Positions 39,097 to 50,830 of a DNA stretch of 64,000 nt are shown here, piece by piece; the first letter of the stretch is position 1, and the number at the start of each line of letters is the position of its first letter. The stretch is from Kluyveromyces lactis. Taxonomy: Eukaryota > Ascomycota > Saccharomycetes > Saccharomycetales > Saccharomycetaceae. Where the stretch lies: contig NC_006038.1 in assembly GCF_000002515.2 (NCBI RefSeq), forward strand, positions 372,001 to 436,000. The letters are read 5' to 3'. The translations under genes were made by a program, and so were the position numbers. Below the pieces are notes generated by a model. The model saw only the letters and a program-made list of their open reading frames with translations. It was not told the origin of the DNA and searched no databases.

Positions 39097-40299
39097 ATGT
39101 CATTAGAGGATACGATAACGAAACTCTCTCTTTATGATGCTAAGAAATACTTCAGAAAGGCTCAAAATGTGGTCTTTAACTATACTGAAATGGAGGCGAA
39201 AGTGAGAGAGGCCACGAACAATGAGCCATGGGGCGCTTCTTCAACCCTTATGGAACATATTGCTCAGGGGACCTATAATTATAGAGAAAGAGAAGAGATT
39301 TTGGGAATGATATTTCGACGTTTCACTGAGAAGACAGCCAGTGAATGGAGACAGATTTACAAGGCGTTACAACTATTGGAATATTTGGTCAAGCATGGTA
39401 GTGAGAGGTTTATTGACGATGTACGCACGAACCTGAATTTGGTAAAGATGCTGGAAAGTTTCCATTACATTGACTCGCAGGGAAGAGACCAAGGGATCAA
39501 TGTGAGGAATAGAGCCAGTCAGCTAGTTAAGCTACTAGAGAGCGATGAACAGATCAGACAAGAAAGAAAGAAGGCCAGAGAGACTTTAAAGAAATACAAA
39601 GGCGTTGCTGGAGGTGTAGTTTCTGGGTCAGGAGCAAACATAAATTCCCGTGCCGGATATACAAAATCTACTAGCCATGGGATCTCGGTAAGTGCCGATT
39701 TCGACAGTGACGATGACGAAGGCTACCAAAAGCCCTTGCCCTACGGTCAGGATAATGGAAACGGAATGCGTGCCTCAACAGAAGAGTACCAGCCTAAAAT
39801 TAACGAAGAAACTTCGGACTTATTCGATTTCCAGGACACACCAGGCCCGGTGAGTCAAAGTAGGGACACCAACGGGAATGGGATCTCTTCTCATGACAAC
39901 AATGAAGCAGAAGATGATGATGAGGAAGATGAGTTCGCTGAATTCCAGAGTGCAACACCATCCGCCTCCACAAAGAAATCAGGCGGGTTGGATGACTTGA
40001 TCTTCTCCAACAACAACTCTTTCGCAACACCGTCGCACACTTATGTCCCATCTGCAACAGTAACTCCTGCTATTGCAGAAACCTCCAAAAATTCTGATCC
40101 ATTCGGATCCTTGTTTTCATCTGCAAAGAATGAACCGTTTAAGGCTGCTCCCAAACCTAAACAGCCTCAACTAAATGCCAATACCAACAACGCTTCAAAA
40201 GATACAGATTTGTTCGGCGATTTAAAGCCTGCGCCTAAATCCCCTGCTGCTCCAGCAACAAATAACAAATCTGAAGAAATTGACTTGCTTAGCTTCTAA
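39097..40299 (+). CDS. ENT3: Epsin-like clathrin adaptor Ent3
   Basis: The 400-residue protein has an ENTH domain at about 20-150 (TNNEPWGASSTLMEHIAQGTY and RQIYKALQLLEYLVKHGSERF) followed by an unstructured tail. The tail carries acidic-phenylalanine motifs (LFDFQDT, EFAEFQSA) of the kind that bind adaptor ear domains. It ends EEIDLLSF, resembling a clathrin box. Ent3 works with Gga proteins, AP-1 and Ent5 at the trans-Golgi and endosomes and binds PI(3,5)P2 and SNAREs. The length matches yeast Ent3 (408). Ent5 lacks this ending and Ent1/2 have ubiquitin-interacting motifs that I do not see, so ENT3 is the best call. Confidence 0.94.
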   Translation: MSLEDTITKLSLYDAKKYFRKAQNVVFNYTEMEAKVREATNNEPWGASSTLMEHIAQGTYNYREREEILGMIFRRFTEKTASEWRQIYKALQLLEYLVKHGSERFIDDVRTNLNLVKMLESFHYIDSQGRDQGINVRNRASQLVKLLESDEQIRQERKKARETLKKYKGVAGGVVSGSGANINSRAGYTKSTSHGISVSADFDSDDDEGYQKPLPYGQDNGNGMRASTEEYQPKINEETSDLFDFQDTPGPVSQSRDTNGNGISSHDNNEAEDDDEEDEFAEFQSATPSASTKKSGGLDDLIFSNNNSFATPSHTYVPSATVTPAIAETSKNSDPFGSLFSSAKNEPFKAAPKPKQPQLNANTNNASKDTDLFGDLKPAPKSPAAPATNNKSEEIDLLSF

Positions 40300-40599
40300 A
40301 ATGTTCCGTAACGCACACATATCAACCTGTATAAGTAGAACAATGTACTCTTTTCACTAGGCAACTTGCTATAATGTAAGTAGTCTTTTAACCTTTAAGA
40401 GGATTCAATCAATCACGTGACCAACAAAGGCTTTTCCTGAATGTTAAAGGCCAACTTAGATGCGAAAGCCGTCGAAGGTTTTAGTACAACATTTAAGTAA
40501 GACTCTATCGTACATAAGTGTATGCTCATCCCTTGGACTATTCATTTACTAAATTAGATCCATTCGTAAGGAATCAGACTATTGCACGCCATTTTTATC
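40300..40599. other. ENT3 3' flank and BET5 promoter
   Basis: These 300 bases hold an ATCACGTGA Cbf1-type site near 40414. Nothing else is recognised. Confidence 0.45.
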
Positions 40600-41134
40600 A
40601 TGATATACTCACTTTGGATCTTTGACAGGCATTGTATGTGAATCTTATAATTAATCCACCATGACTAGTGGTATTCACAAAGCTTAACCCCCAGTACTAA
40701 CGTCAGTTATCTCTTTCGAGCTACATTAAGGCAACTGCATATTCGATAAAGAGTATACAGTAAATCAGTCAACATCCATTGTAAACTCTAAAGAACAACA
40801 ATCCAGAGGAAAACTCATATATGGTATGGTGCACTCATTAAAAGCGATGTCCACAAAGATAGCACCAGGTAACACACTTCGAACACTAACAACCGGAAAA
40901 TATAGAATACACGCACTATTCACGGCATCTAACCTATGGATTGTTATCTTTTCTGATTTGACGCACCATGAATTGCACGAAAGATTGGATAAAATTTATG
41001 AATTATACTTAAAATATGTGGTACACAATATGCTAAAACCGATTGATTTGAGAGAATCTGAGAATGCTAAGGAAAGCGATAAGATTACGAGCCCTTCGTT
41101 TATAAAGGCTGTAGATCAAGTGCTATGTTTATAG
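40600..41134 (+). CDS. BET5: TRAPP subunit Bet5, spliced (40600-40633 + 40731-41134)
   Basis: Exon 1 (34 bases) encodes MIYSLWIFDRH plus one base. GTATGT begins an intron at 40634, TACTAAC is at 40695-40701, and exon 2 starts at 40731 after ATTAAG. The joined 145-residue protein reads ..IFDRHCNCIFDKEYT.. and later GKLIYGMVHSLKAMSTK and TTGKYRIHALFTASNLWIV, matching yeast Bet5 (IFDRHCNCIFDREWT; GMIFSLRSITQKL; STGKYRVHTYCTASGLWFV; 159 residues). Bet5 is a longin-fold subunit of the TRAPP complexes, exchange factors for Ypt1. The acceptor is an unusual AAG; the closer CAG ends only 6 bases after the branch A. The stop codon overlaps the end of WAR1. Confidence 0.93.
40634..40730 (+). other. Intron of BET5
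   Basis: A 97-base intron with donor GTATGT, branch point TACTAAC at 40695-40701 and acceptor AAG. The reading frame and homology are restored exactly across it (Cys codon split T/GC). Confidence 0.88.
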
Positions 41135-43888
41135 TAAGTTTGTTAACATATCTGTCCAGAATTGGTCATTCAAAGAATTGATAGAATTTTCGAGCATCAT
41201 CGAATCCACAAAGAACGAGGAAACATCATTAGATTGGAATAAATTGTTGATCTCCGGATCAGAGTTCCTGCTTTGTCTTTCCAAATATTTCCTTATGTTG
41301 GTGGCATACGTCTGAGAAAATAACGCACATACGTAGCGTAATTTCACAAGGAAACTGTTTTGAGGATATAGTCTGGATGTCTCATCCAATATCCCACACA
41401 TATTCTTAAGAATATCGATGCATGAATCAGTCAATGGTCTTAGGTGTTGAATAGCTGGGATTGTCATCGCACCATATCTAATTTTTAATAATAGTACACC
41501 AAGAACATAAATTATTCTTGTTACATGGAATAATGGCATAGATGCAATCAAGTCCGGAGTAAGTTTGAAGAAATAGTTGAACGTTGCCAAGCACTTTGTC
41601 AAGCAGTTTTTAAATGCATCTTCTACGTATGCTGGTAATTCTTGCAACTCAAATTTATCCTCCATAGTTTTAGGTTGGAAATAATCTATTAGAATGGATT
41701 CATAAAGATATGCATATACCGAATTGAAAAATGCCAAAATACGGTGTTTTTCTGGTGGAATTTCGGGATAAATAGCATCCAATGAATCTTTCATCTTTTC
41801 AATAAATTTCTCGTTATCGATAGTAATATATGTGTTTTCCATAACCCCAGAAGCCAATTGAATATGAGTATGAATCAGTTCTAAGCAATGATTAATTCTC
41901 GCGAAAATTACGAAGAGCTTATCATCTTCAAATCCGTATATTTTCGAAGGATACTGACCATTCAAGAGTCCTTCACAGAACGTGTCAAATTTTGGGGACC
42001 ATCTCAATTGAATTGGCTGCCTCAAGAATATGGAAATATTCAAACCCGACACATATATAACCAAAACCATCCGATAAAATTCGTCGTCATATTCAGGATC
42101 TTTCTTCTCTGGGACCATGTTCTGTTGCGCAGAGTCCATCATATCCATTAGTCTGTTGTTACCGTTCAAATCGAAATCTCTGATGGCAGAGCAGCATATA
42201 TAATTGAAGTAGTGATACCTGGTCTGATTATTCCATTCTGAGAAATTATACCATAAACATAAAACCAACAAGGAACGGATTAGTTCTGTGCTCTTGCTTC
42301 CTAGTCTCATTCCATGATGACATATCAATGACAATGCAAAATTATCTAATTTTAGCTTATTAACTGATGATTTATGAGATGCTGGCACTATCAAGGATAC
42401 AACGGAAAGTATGGTAGAAAACAATATTGGTTGAGTCTTTCGTAGTTGGTCGATCGTAATATCATCTGGAATTTTAACCAATGGTAAATGGAATTTCTTT
42501 GACATCGTTTCACGATAAAGCTGTAGGTAATAGAGTGCTTCTCGCTCAGAGATCAAACCTAACGCTAAGGGGTCCGTATAGAGAGGGACAGCCGATGCAG
42601 TCTGCACAACTTGGTCCCAGGCAACTGCCAGAGAAGTTAGTTTTGCAGCTGTAGACTCTAGACTGCCCTTTTGCCATGAAAGTAGATTCGTTATTTCAAG
42701 TTCATAGTCGTTAACTTGGCCAGGCCTAGGCGCTACAGAAGGATGACGGCCATTAATGGAGTTACCATTTCCGTTCAGTTTACTGTTGTGAGAATTCAGC
42801 AGATAATTATTGTTCGAGGAGATATTAGGTGAAATGGCCTTTAACGTATGACCGGTACCGTTATTAAGTTGCTGCGAATTAGCTTGGTTGATATGACGGA
42901 GATGGCTTGTCTCAGCGTGAGTATTGTATGTTATGTTCCCCATGGGATCGTTACTGGGAACAGAAAGGGCACTTTGCCCTAATACTGCAGCTGTGTGAGA
43001 TGAATTTGGGTCAGTTTGAGGTACGTTAATGATATTATTAGCGTAAGAACGCTGTAAATGCGAACGTTTCGCATTCTCCAACTTTTTAAGGTCAGCTTCT
43101 AACCATGGTTTCGGTAGCAATCTCTGATGCTGACTGATTGCTGGAGAAGGGTATTGCCATGTCGTTGAATTCGTTAGAGGTTGTTTCATTTTGAAGCCTG
43201 GTGCAAGGTTGATATTAGGCGTTGCTGTCGGCGTTGAGTAATTATTCGGGAGAGAGTAGGCCAACGGGAAGCTAGTCGTCTGTTCGCTGCCAACGAGACC
43301 AGCACGCTGTTGCTGCTGTGGAGCAGAGATGGAAACGTATGGAGAAAGAGTTCTTGCAGACGAATTAGAAGTATCGTCGTCATCTGCCATAACTACGGAA
43401 TCTGATGCTGCGTTACCATTAGAACCGAGGGGCTTCAAAACGATATCAGATTTCGGATTTAATGCTGAACCATCACCGTTCGTGGTACTGGCCCCACCAT
43501 TTTTCATAGCACCCACATAACCGCTAAGATTGCCGTCACCAACGGTCCCGAGCTTCTTTTTCTTCTTCCTCCTCCTCCTCTTGGACAAATCAAACTGACA
43601 TATCTTGTTCAACTTTGCACATCTGATACAGGGATGTCTGTATATATCTGTGGGGTCTGTCGGATTACATTTCTGCTTCATCGAATGACAGCTGATACAC
43701 GCAAAAGTGCTTCTTTTCACCTTCCCATCAGCATTTGTCTCCTTGGACATTGGGGTAAAATGCCTTGAATCATCTGCTGCAATCCCAAGAAGAACAACTT
43801 GAGAATGGTGCCGCTGCTGCTCTTCCAGCGACATCTGCAACGTTTGACCTTCACCTGAATCCGGGCTCTGATTCAAATCCATTTCCAT
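41129..43888 (-). CDS. WAR1: Zn2Cys6 transcription factor War1 (weak-acid response)
   Basis: The 919-residue protein has a zinc-cluster domain with cysteines at 64, 67, 74, 87, 90 and 97, followed by a long basic run (RRRRKKKKKK, 103-112). The spacing, with a long third loop (NPTDPTDIYRHP), resembles yeast War1 (944 residues). The middle is low-complexity and Asn/Gln/Ser-rich. From about 400 the helical regulatory region typical of the family follows. War1 activates the weak-acid exporter gene PDR12 under sorbate or benzoate stress. Synteny with BET5 and HMG1 (YML075C-YML077W) is exact. The ATG at 43886-43888 is the first in frame. The last codons overlap those of BET5 by six bases on the other strand. 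Confidence 0.94.
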   Translation of the reverse strand: MEMDLNQSPDSGEGQTLQMSLEEQQRHHSQVVLLGIAADDSRHFTPMSKETNADGKVKRSTFACISCHSMKQKCNPTDPTDIYRHPCIRCAKLNKICQFDLSKRRRRKKKKKLGTVGDGNLSGYVGAMKNGGASTTNGDGSALNPKSDIVLKPLGSNGNAASDSVVMADDDDTSNSSARTLSPYVSISAPQQQQRAGLVGSEQTTSFPLAYSLPNNYSTPTATPNINLAPGFKMKQPLTNSTTWQYPSPAISQHQRLLPKPWLEADLKKLENAKRSHLQRSYANNIINVPQTDPNSSHTAAVLGQSALSVPSNDPMGNITYNTHAETSHLRHINQANSQQLNNGTGHTLKAISPNISSNNNYLLNSHNSKLNGNGNSINGRHPSVAPRPGQVNDYELEITNLLSWQKGSLESTAAKLTSLAVAWDQVVQTASAVPLYTDPLALGLISEREALYYLQLYRETMSKKFHLPLVKIPDDITIDQLRKTQPILFSTILSVVSLIVPASHKSSVNKLKLDNFALSLICHHGMRLGSKSTELIRSLLVLCLWYNFSEWNNQTRYHYFNYICCSAIRDFDLNGNNRLMDMMDSAQQNMVPEKKDPEYDDEFYRMVLVIYVSGLNISIFLRQPIQLRWSPKFDTFCEGLLNGQYPSKIYGFEDDKLFVIFARINHCLELIHTHIQLASGVMENTYITIDNEKFIEKMKDSLDAIYPEIPPEKHRILAFFNSVYAYLYESILIDYFQPKTMEDKFELQELPAYVEDAFKNCLTKCLATFNYFFKLTPDLIASMPLFHVTRIIYVLGVLLLKIRYGAMTIPAIQHLRPLTDSCIDILKNMCGILDETSRLYPQNSFLVKLRYVCALFSQTYATNIRKYLERQSRNSDPEINNLFQSNDVSSFFVDSMMLENSINSLNDQFWTDMLTNLL

Positions 43889-45087
43889 TATCGACCGAGT
43901 ACTTGCTTACTTTCTGTCTCTTTTCTTATGTCCCTTACCGTGTGGCTATAGTTATCACTCTGTAAATTTTTGATGAAAAGTTCCAATACTTTATAAGAAC
44001 CGAGGGCTCGCTTTATAACAGAAATCTTGGCTCAAGGAATAACAAATATGATAAAGATCATTAGATCACTAAATGATAGTTTAATGAGAAAAAAAAAGTC
44101 AGTGTTCTATATCCTATACGTAATAGGGTCTAGTATCGGTCGTAGTGTATGGCGGTTTCCACCATCTCTTGTTATAGACAGTTATGAAATATGTTAGACG
44201 AACCGTACGCACTTTCTCTCATCAACCTTATTTCGAGAAAAAAACTACACAATATTCAGTGAGGTTAGGTGGGGAGAAGAGAAGGGTTTTGATTATTTGT
44301 TTCACTTGATACTCACGTACTTGACTTACCGTTGACGGCTAGTAGCAAACTTTTTCCCACGGCTTGCTTAGTAGTGGGATACTGAAGGTTCGGAATGTTT
44401 TTCTTTTTCAACATGTACAGACTTTTACTTGTGGAATTGGTGGATTTCGGTAAATTACAAAGCGGAATCTCTGGTTCTCTGCTAAGCCTTCATTCATTTC
44501 GGTTTTTAATATGGAGAAAAAAAGAGAGGCGTAACAGGGTCCGCTCTGTAGGGGTCTTTTCTACTGCAGGGATTTGGGATTAAAAACGAAAAGTGAGACA
44601 GTGAGTCAAGAGGGGCTGAGAAAACTTCTCTTTTTCTTGGATTGATACCACGGGGCTGGTAATGGAACCACAAGGGTCCAAAGCCACACCCATACCTCTC
44701 AGTCCCAGTCCCAGTCCCAGTATCACTCTAGCAAACACCCAAGGCTAAATGATACCGGTTTGTACCCCTGCATTGTCTTCATCTCTGCGTGGTTCTACTG
44801 CGTATTTGCTTTCAAAGGGTCCAGTTTTTTTTTTGGTTTTTTTTTCTTTTGTATGGTCTGAAGAAATAGTGAGAGATAAGGCCTCTGACAGAGGAAGAAC
44901 GAGAAAGAGAGAATATGCAAGTCAGAGCAAAGTCAAGTCAGGATAACGATAAGGGTAATTGTTATGGTAATGATGACAATAGTTTTTTTTTAAAGAATTA
45001 GTATGCTATATACTGTACATAGGTGTGGACTGTTTGGCGGTTGTGTGTACAGTTAAGGTAAGGTAAGGTAATAGAAAGATAAGGTAA
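43889..45087. promoter_or_regulatory. WAR1 promoter and HMG1 3' flank
   Basis: These 1.2 kb have short ORFs (44395-44583, 44749-44946) without relatives. There are simple repeats: AGTCCC units at 44701-44721, a T-rich run interrupted by GG at about 44826-44849, and an AAGGT repeat at 45055-45071 in the HMG1 3' flank. The long span suggests an extended WAR1 upstream region. Confidence 0.45.
44701..44721. repeat. Short tandem repeat (AGTCCC)
   Basis: Three full AGTCCC units plus a partial unit stand in the WAR1 upstream region. Confidence 0.8.
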
Positions 45088-48000
45088 TCACGACTTGATG
45101 CAAATAACTGACCCTTCTTTCAAAGTTTTCAATTCTTCTGGGGTCAAGGGCTTCTTGCCATTGGTCAATGGTGTTGCCGTGGCAGTGGCAGTGGCATTGT
45201 TGGTTGTAGATCCATCAGTTGCTGGTTGTTTGGCCCTGTTGTGGACCATGTGACTTTGTACCAAATGTCCTGCGGCCAACGCACTACATAGAGATAGTTC
45301 ACCAGCCATAACAGCACTGGCGACGATCTTAGCTAATTGACGGGCGTTATTACCTGGTTGTGTTGGATGTGGACCACGTACGCCTAAGAGGTCTAACATT
45401 GCCCCTTGTGGTTCAAGTATGGTACCACCACCAATGGTACCAACTTCGATGGATGGCATAGAGACAGAGATTCTCAAATCTCCGTCCACTTCCTTCATCA
45501 ACGTTATACAATTGGAAGATTCCACGTTTTGAGCTGGATCCTGGCCGAGAGCCAAGAACACAGCACTGACTAAATTCGATGCATGTGCATTAAATCCACC
45601 AACAGAACCTGCCATGGCAGATCCAATTAAGTTCTTTGAGATGTTCAAATCAACTAACGCCTTGACATCACTCTTCAACACTTTTCTAACGACATCACCT
45701 GGGATTGTAGCCTCTGCAACGACACTCTTACCACGCCCTTCAATCCAATTGATAGCAGCTGGTTTCTTATCCATACAGAAGTTACCCGAAACTGAAACAA
45801 TTTCCATATCGTTCCATCCAAATTCTTCCACCATTTGTTTTAATGAGAATTCAACACCCTTAGAAATCATATTCATCCCCATGGCATCTCCAGTAGTGGT
45901 TCTGAAACGAATGAACAATAAATCACCAGCCAATGCTGTCTGTATATGTTGAAGACGAGCAAATCTTGATGTTGAGTTGAACGCCTTCTTAACCCTGTTT
46001 TGACCTTCTTCTGAATCTAACCAGATCTTACAAGCACCAGCTCTGGCTAACGAGGGGAACCGAACACAAGGACCTCTTGTCATACCATCCTTGGTCAAGA
46101 CAGTTTGTACACCACCACCTGCATTCATGGCCTTACAACCTCTCATAGCAGATGCAACAAGACAACCTTCAGTGGTTGCCATTGGAATGTGATAGTACAC
46201 ACCATCGATCATCAAAGGACCAATAACACCAACCGGTAGAGGCATGTAACCAATGACATTTTCACAACAGGCACCAAATACTCGATCGTAATCGTAATGT
46301 TTATATGGAAGACGTTCAGTAGACAAAACAGGGGCATCAGCTAATATAGCAAGAGCCTTACGACGAACGACAACAGCACGGGTTGTATCGCCTAATTGTT
46401 TCTCCAAAGCGTAAAGAGGTAACTTATTGTTGACAACTAATGATACAACCTCTTTATTTTTCAATGATTTAACTTTACCATCCTTTAATTCGGTCACTAA
46501 TTCTTCTAACGAACGGACAGTGGTTGGTTCTTGGTCAGATTCACTTTCAGTTTCACTGTCATGATCAGAGACAACGTCTGGAACAGTCTCCGCCGGTTTT
46601 TCGACCTTAGTTTCGTTGCTGGCACTGGACGAGGGAGACTGGTTTTCGTTGTGTACAGTATGAGACTTGAAAGATTTTTTGGAAGCGCGCTGCTTTTGAA
46701 TATCATTGGCGGTTAATTCGGTGTGGATTCTAGCCGCATTCAATAGATATACGTTGATAGATGCACTTATCACTAACGAGAATATTAGAACTTTGCTGAC
46801 AAATCTGTCGCGAATAGCAATAGAGATGTAACGAATAAGGGACAAAATGTTATCTTCAACTTGGAAATAGGCTTTAGTTGGTTCGTAGAACTGCGAAGGA
46901 GCGACAGAAATTAGAACACTTTTACTTTTGTTTGGAATAACAGAAGTAATGAATGTTGGTAGTTCAGTAGTAGTACTTTTCGCATACAGAGTTGCGAATG
47001 TCTCATAAGTCCACCTAGCACTAAAGTTATAGAAATTGAAAAAAATGAAGCCTGCTACGAATAAAAGCTTACCCAATGTCAAAGTTGTATTAGACCTCAA
47101 GATTTTATTCTTTTTCAGTGTTTCGGAATCAGATATGATACCAGCAGTCGATGGAACCACACCATCTTCTTCTAATGTTTGTTTGATGGTGGTAGCCCTG
47201 TGGATAATATTTATTTCCAATTTAAGTGCTAAGACTGCTGCAAAGAAAGTTGATGTGATGAACAAATCAAATCCTAATAATACAGCACAGAAGAAGCAAA
47301 AGTTCGAAAGAGCGGATAAGGACGAAGCATACACGGCACAACCACCAAAAGCGATAAGACATAACAAATGATCTTGAACGAGACGTTGACCTTCGTTCAA
47401 CATTGCATCATAGACGACTTGATAAGTCGTTACCTTTTGTGAGACATCGAATCTCTTGAACTGGTCCACTACGTACTTGGCCAACTTAATCTTATGCTTG
47501 AAACCAACAATAACCACAACGAATGGAACACCTTCAATCAAACTCAGTGCGGTTACTGGTTTGTTGCAAATCTTTTGAGTTGCGTAAAGTGCGACAAAAA
47601 AAGCAGTTCCTGAGTTGACCACAGCAGCTAAAGCAATCCAGAATTTAGATCCAGTAACTCGCATTTCGATGAATAAAGATATCAAAGTATATGCCATTGC
47701 AACGTAAGCAGTACCAACGATGAAAATATCGAACGGTTCTGCAGAGTTAATTCTGTTAAAAAGATCCTGATATACCGAGATAACAAAAATCTTGACGTCG
47801 TGTAGCTTGTATCTGTGAGCTCTTAGAGTCCACTCAGTCTCATCTTCTGATTTCAATGTCTTAGAGACATTGAACTCATCTTTCAATAAATATTCAACAG
47901 ATCCATTTTGGTAGACGCTTCCTTCAAGTTTAGGCCACTCTAAACTTTTGTTATTAGAATGGAACTCAAATGGCAACAAATAGTAGTGATCAATTGGGAT

Positions 48001-48306
48001 AGATTGATATCTAAGCTTTTCTACATCTTCGTAGGAAACTTCTGTCCATTGTGCAGTTTCGGGTGTGAAATGATAGTGAGTGCAGTCATCCTCTACAGAG
48101 TTTGAAGAAAGAGAGCCCTGGTAAGAAAGTAACCCTCGGCTCTCTACCGACCATCCATTGAAATAATGTTCAATTACCGATAAATATGTAGTTGCTGCAA
48201 TTAGTAGTGAGATCAAAATAACGTGAATTGGATGTTTAGCCGAAAATTTGGCTAAATTGGCGAATGGCTTAACCACATACTTCAACTCTTTGAAAAGTAG
48301 AGGCAT
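45088..48306 (-). CDS. HMG1: HMG-CoA reductase
   Basis: The 1072-residue enzyme is close in length to yeast Hmg1 (1054). The amino half has about eight membrane segments, including a sterol-sensing-type region around 190-400. A charged linker follows (about 540-620). The catalytic half has [27 protein letters not shown] (catalytic Glu), GDAMGMNM (cofactor), [15 protein letters not shown] (catalytic Lys) and the histidine in [12 protein letters not shown]. It makes mevalonate, the committed step of sterol and isoprenoid synthesis, in the ER. A Thr/Ala repeat (ATATATATP) lies near the carboxy end. It is the single pre-duplication copy of HMG1/HMG2, with FPR3/4 and RPL6A/B in the same order beyond it. 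Confidence 0.98.
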   Translation of the reverse strand: MPLLFKELKYVVKPFANLAKFSAKHPIHVILISLLIAATTYLSVIEHYFNGWSVESRGLLSYQGSLSSNSVEDDCTHYHFTPETAQWTEVSYEDVEKLRYQSIPIDHYYLLPFEFHSNNKSLEWPKLEGSVYQNGSVEYLLKDEFNVSKTLKSEDETEWTLRAHRYKLHDVKIFVISVYQDLFNRINSAEPFDIFIVGTAYVAMAYTLISLFIEMRVTGSKFWIALAAVVNSGTAFFVALYATQKICNKPVTALSLIEGVPFVVVIVGFKHKIKLAKYVVDQFKRFDVSQKVTTYQVVYDAMLNEGQRLVQDHLLCLIAFGGCAVYASSLSALSNFCFFCAVLLGFDLFITSTFFAAVLALKLEINIIHRATTIKQTLEEDGVVPSTAGIISDSETLKKNKILRSNTTLTLGKLLFVAGFIFFNFYNFSARWTYETFATLYAKSTTTELPTFITSVIPNKSKSVLISVAPSQFYEPTKAYFQVEDNILSLIRYISIAIRDRFVSKVLIFSLVISASINVYLLNAARIHTELTANDIQKQRASKKSFKSHTVHNENQSPSSSASNETKVEKPAETVPDVVSDHDSETESESDQEPTTVRSLEELVTELKDGKVKSLKNKEVVSLVVNNKLPLYALEKQLGDTTRAVVVRRKALAILADAPVLSTERLPYKHYDYDRVFGACCENVIGYMPLPVGVIGPLMIDGVYYHIPMATTEGCLVASAMRGCKAMNAGGGVQTVLTKDGMTRGPCVRFPSLARAGACKIWLDSEEGQNRVKKAFNSTSRFARLQHIQTALAGDLLFIRFRTTTGDAMGMNMISKGVEFSLKQMVEEFGWNDMEIVSVSGNFCMDKKPAAINWIEGRGKSVVAEATIPGDVVRKVLKSDVKALVDLNISKNLIGSAMAGSVGGFNAHASNLVSAVFLALGQDPAQNVESSNCITLMKEVDGDLRISVSMPSIEVGTIGGGTILEPQGAMLDLLGVRGPHPTQPGNNARQLAKIVASAVMAGELSLCSALAAGHLVQSHMVHNRAKQPATDGSTTNNATATATATPLTNGKKPLTPEELKTLKEGSVICIKS

Positions 48307-49573
48307 TGTAAGATGTGTAATTTAATACCTGACCTTATGCTTTGGGTAACCACAACGTAGTATAGAAAAGATTGGATTACAGTTGTTCAAACTGCTGCCA
48401 GATAGAATGACTGGTTGATATACCCAAGTTTATTAATACAACTTCCCACTTGGAACTGTCGATTTTACGGTAATGCAGTAAAATCAAAAAGGACAAAGGT
48501 GCAATTAGGTGGACGTGTGGTTTATATCAGACCGAATAGCCAGCTAGTTTGTTTCCAACTAGTAGTTTATACCCTGGAATTAATGGAGAATACACAACCT
48601 CTTTGTTCGATGCTGTATCGGATTATCTTCACAACGCACTCTCCAAAAATATTCCTTCTGTTAAGTACGATCGTTTAATCGTCAGCTGTACCACTTTCTG
48701 AAAAAAAAAGTGCTTTTTTTTCAAATGCTAATAAATTTTCAGTAATGAGATGATGATCTCTTGGTACTTTAAACGACGCGTAAAATATTGTTAGAAAAAT
48801 TCAGTGCAAATACTGATAAGCGAAAACACCGAAACTGTTGGTTGTAGGAAAAGCTCTGACGCGATAAAATGTTTCGACTCGGCTGCTGGGTATGAATAGA
48901 TTAGCCACGAGCACTAAATTAGTAAGTAGCAGAGAATTACACCTAATTTTTCTTTTTTTTTGTATTTTATAAGTAACGTGACCTAATACTGTTATGTCAC
49001 CTAGATATTCCAGTTTATTGTTCAGTTCGATATGTTACACTGGTAACTACTGACGTCGACTGTTCCAGTTAGAGATTAACTATGTGCACAATTGGAGCGG
49101 GTTTTTTGTTCCCTTCCTTTATTGTTTTTGTTTGCTGTTTTAATCTTCAGCGGCTAGCTCACAAAAATTTCCTGTTTCAGAATAGAATTATTACAAATTG
49201 CACGCAAAACGGTAGTTATAGTCTCTTTCAATTAACCTTCAGTTCACTAATCGCCTTAACAGGTTGCAGTCAATAAGGATGTAAATCAGAATGTCCGTAA
49301 ATTATTGTTGTTTGACCAACTTCTGGTGTCTTCGTCCTTTCCTTCTCCTTAAAATGTGGTTTGTTTTAGGGCTAGTTTAGTTTCAAGTTCGTTGAGATTT
49401 TATAAAAAATGAGAAGTAAGCCTATCTAAGATATCAAAACCAAGAAATTTGTGAGTGAGAGCATTTTCTCCATTGGGAACGTCAACTGTCACCTTTCAGA
49501 ATGTTATTTTTTTGATTTAAAGTAAGTATTTATGAAGGAGTAATATGTATGCCGATTATATATCCTTTTCCAT
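48307..49573. promoter_or_regulatory. HMG1 promoter and FPR3 3' flank
   Basis: These 1.27 kb have no supported gene. The two short ORFs (48415-48678, 49082-49276) lack recognisable similarity or codon bias. T-tracts occur near 48713 and 48952. I could not identify a sterol-response element with confidence. Confidence 0.45.
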
Positions 49574-50830
49574 TTATTTCAAAGAGACCAACTTAACGTC
49601 GAAAGTCAATTCGGAGTTAGCTGGAATACCTGGAAGAGCTTGTTTACCGTACGCATATGGAGCAGGGATGACGATTCTACGTTCACCACCGACGGCCATA
49701 CCGGCAACACCGATATCCCAACCTTTGATGACTTCACCACGGCCCAAGTTGAAAACGAATGGTTTACCGCTGGTGTTCTTGTCAAAGACCTTACCATTCT
49801 TTAGCTTACCAATGTATCTCATACCGACCTTGGAGCCCTTCTTGCAAGCCTTACCCTTACCAGTGACACGGTCTTCGATGATGATACCACCTTCAAGCAC
49901 CTTGGTCTTTGGCTTTTCTTTCTTTTCTTCCTTCTTTTCTTCTTTCTTGGTTGGTCCTTCTTCTAGGTCTTTCTTGAATTCAACCTTCTTTTCTTTCTTA
50001 GCCTTCTTGTTCTTTTTAGTTTCTTCAACTAGCTTTTGTTCCTCTTCCTCTTCCTCTTCCTCTTCCTCTTCCTCTTCTGGTTCTGGTTGCTTTCTCTTGT
50101 TGTTCTTCTTAGACTTAGATTGTTCTTTTTCGACAAGCTCTTGGATCTTAGCTTCAACGTCGCTAGCATCTTCTAACTCTTCCAGATCAGCTTCTTCATC
50201 CGGGGTTAGATAGTCGTCTTCATCTTCATCGTAGCTTTCATCGTCTTCTTCATCGTCATCTTCGTCATCGTAACCTGGTGCATCGAATGGGTGCTTGACA
50301 TAGTTACCGGTTAGAGAAACACGGTAAGAACCAGTAACAATGAATTGAACTTCTTCTTCTGGAGCAATTACAATATCCAAAGATTGTTGATATTGAGTCT
50401 TTGGTGACAAAGTCGCTAGGACGAATTCTTGGAATTCGTCATCGGTGTCAATTTCGATAAGTTCTTCATCGCCTTCATCTTCATCTTCCTCTTCCTCTTC
50501 CTCTTCCTCTTCTTGCTTCTTGGACTTACCCTTACCCTTACCCTTCTTAGACTTTGACTTTTCCTCCTCTTCTTCTTCCTCTTCGGAAATGTCTAATTCA
50601 TCTTCGTCGTAATCACCCAACAAACCACCAGCATCATCTTCATCGTCGTAGTCTGGGTTTCTCTTGATAATTCTCAAAGTAGATGGGTTCTTCTCATCAT
50701 CCAAAGCTTCTGGATCGATAGCAGCCATGGTGATACGCACGGTAACAGGCGTGGTAACATCAATGGCCGGGGTTGGAGTGTATGGCTCGATGTTCAAATT
50801 GTAAGCAGCTAAAGGTAATAGGTCAGACAT
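49574..50830 (-). CDS. FPR3: Nucleolar FKBP-type prolyl isomerase Fpr3/Fpr4
   Basis: The 418-residue product has an amino-terminal nucleoplasmin-like domain ([37 protein letters not shown]). Alternating acidic (Glu/Asp runs near 85-125, 185-230 and 250-265) and basic Lys-rich stretches follow. The carboxy-terminal FKBP domain (about 310-418) includes [19 protein letters not shown] and [15 protein letters not shown]. Yeast Fpr3 and Fpr4 (411 and 392 residues) are nucleolar histone chaperones and prolyl isomerases acting on histone tails and rDNA silencing. This is the single ancestral copy. The FKBP active-site aromatic residues appear intact. Confidence 0.96.
   Translation of the reverse strand: MSDLLPLAAYNLNIEPYTPTPAIDVTTPVTVRITMAAIDPEALDDEKNPSTLRIIKRNPDYDDEDDAGGLLGDYDEDELDISEEEEEEEEKSKSKKGKGKGKSKKQEEEEEEEEEDEDEGDEELIEIDTDDEFQEFVLATLSPKTQYQQSLDIVIAPEEEVQFIVTGSYRVSLTGNYVKHPFDAPGYDDEDDDEEDDESYDEDEDDYLTPDEEADLEELEDASDVEAKIQELVEKEQSKSKKNNKRKQPEPEEEEEEEEEEEEEQKLVEETKKNKKAKKEKKVEFKKDLEEGPTKKEEKKEEKKEKPKTKVLEGGIIIEDRVTGKGKACKKGSKVGMRYIGKLKNGKVFDKNTSGKPFVFNLGRGEVIKGWDIGVAGMAVGGERRIVIPAPYAYGKQALPGIPANSELTFDVKLVSLK

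Noticed and set aside
48415-48678. 87-codon ORF in the HMG1 promoter
   Set aside because: No recognisable domain or relative; the length is within chance for AT-rich yeast DNA.
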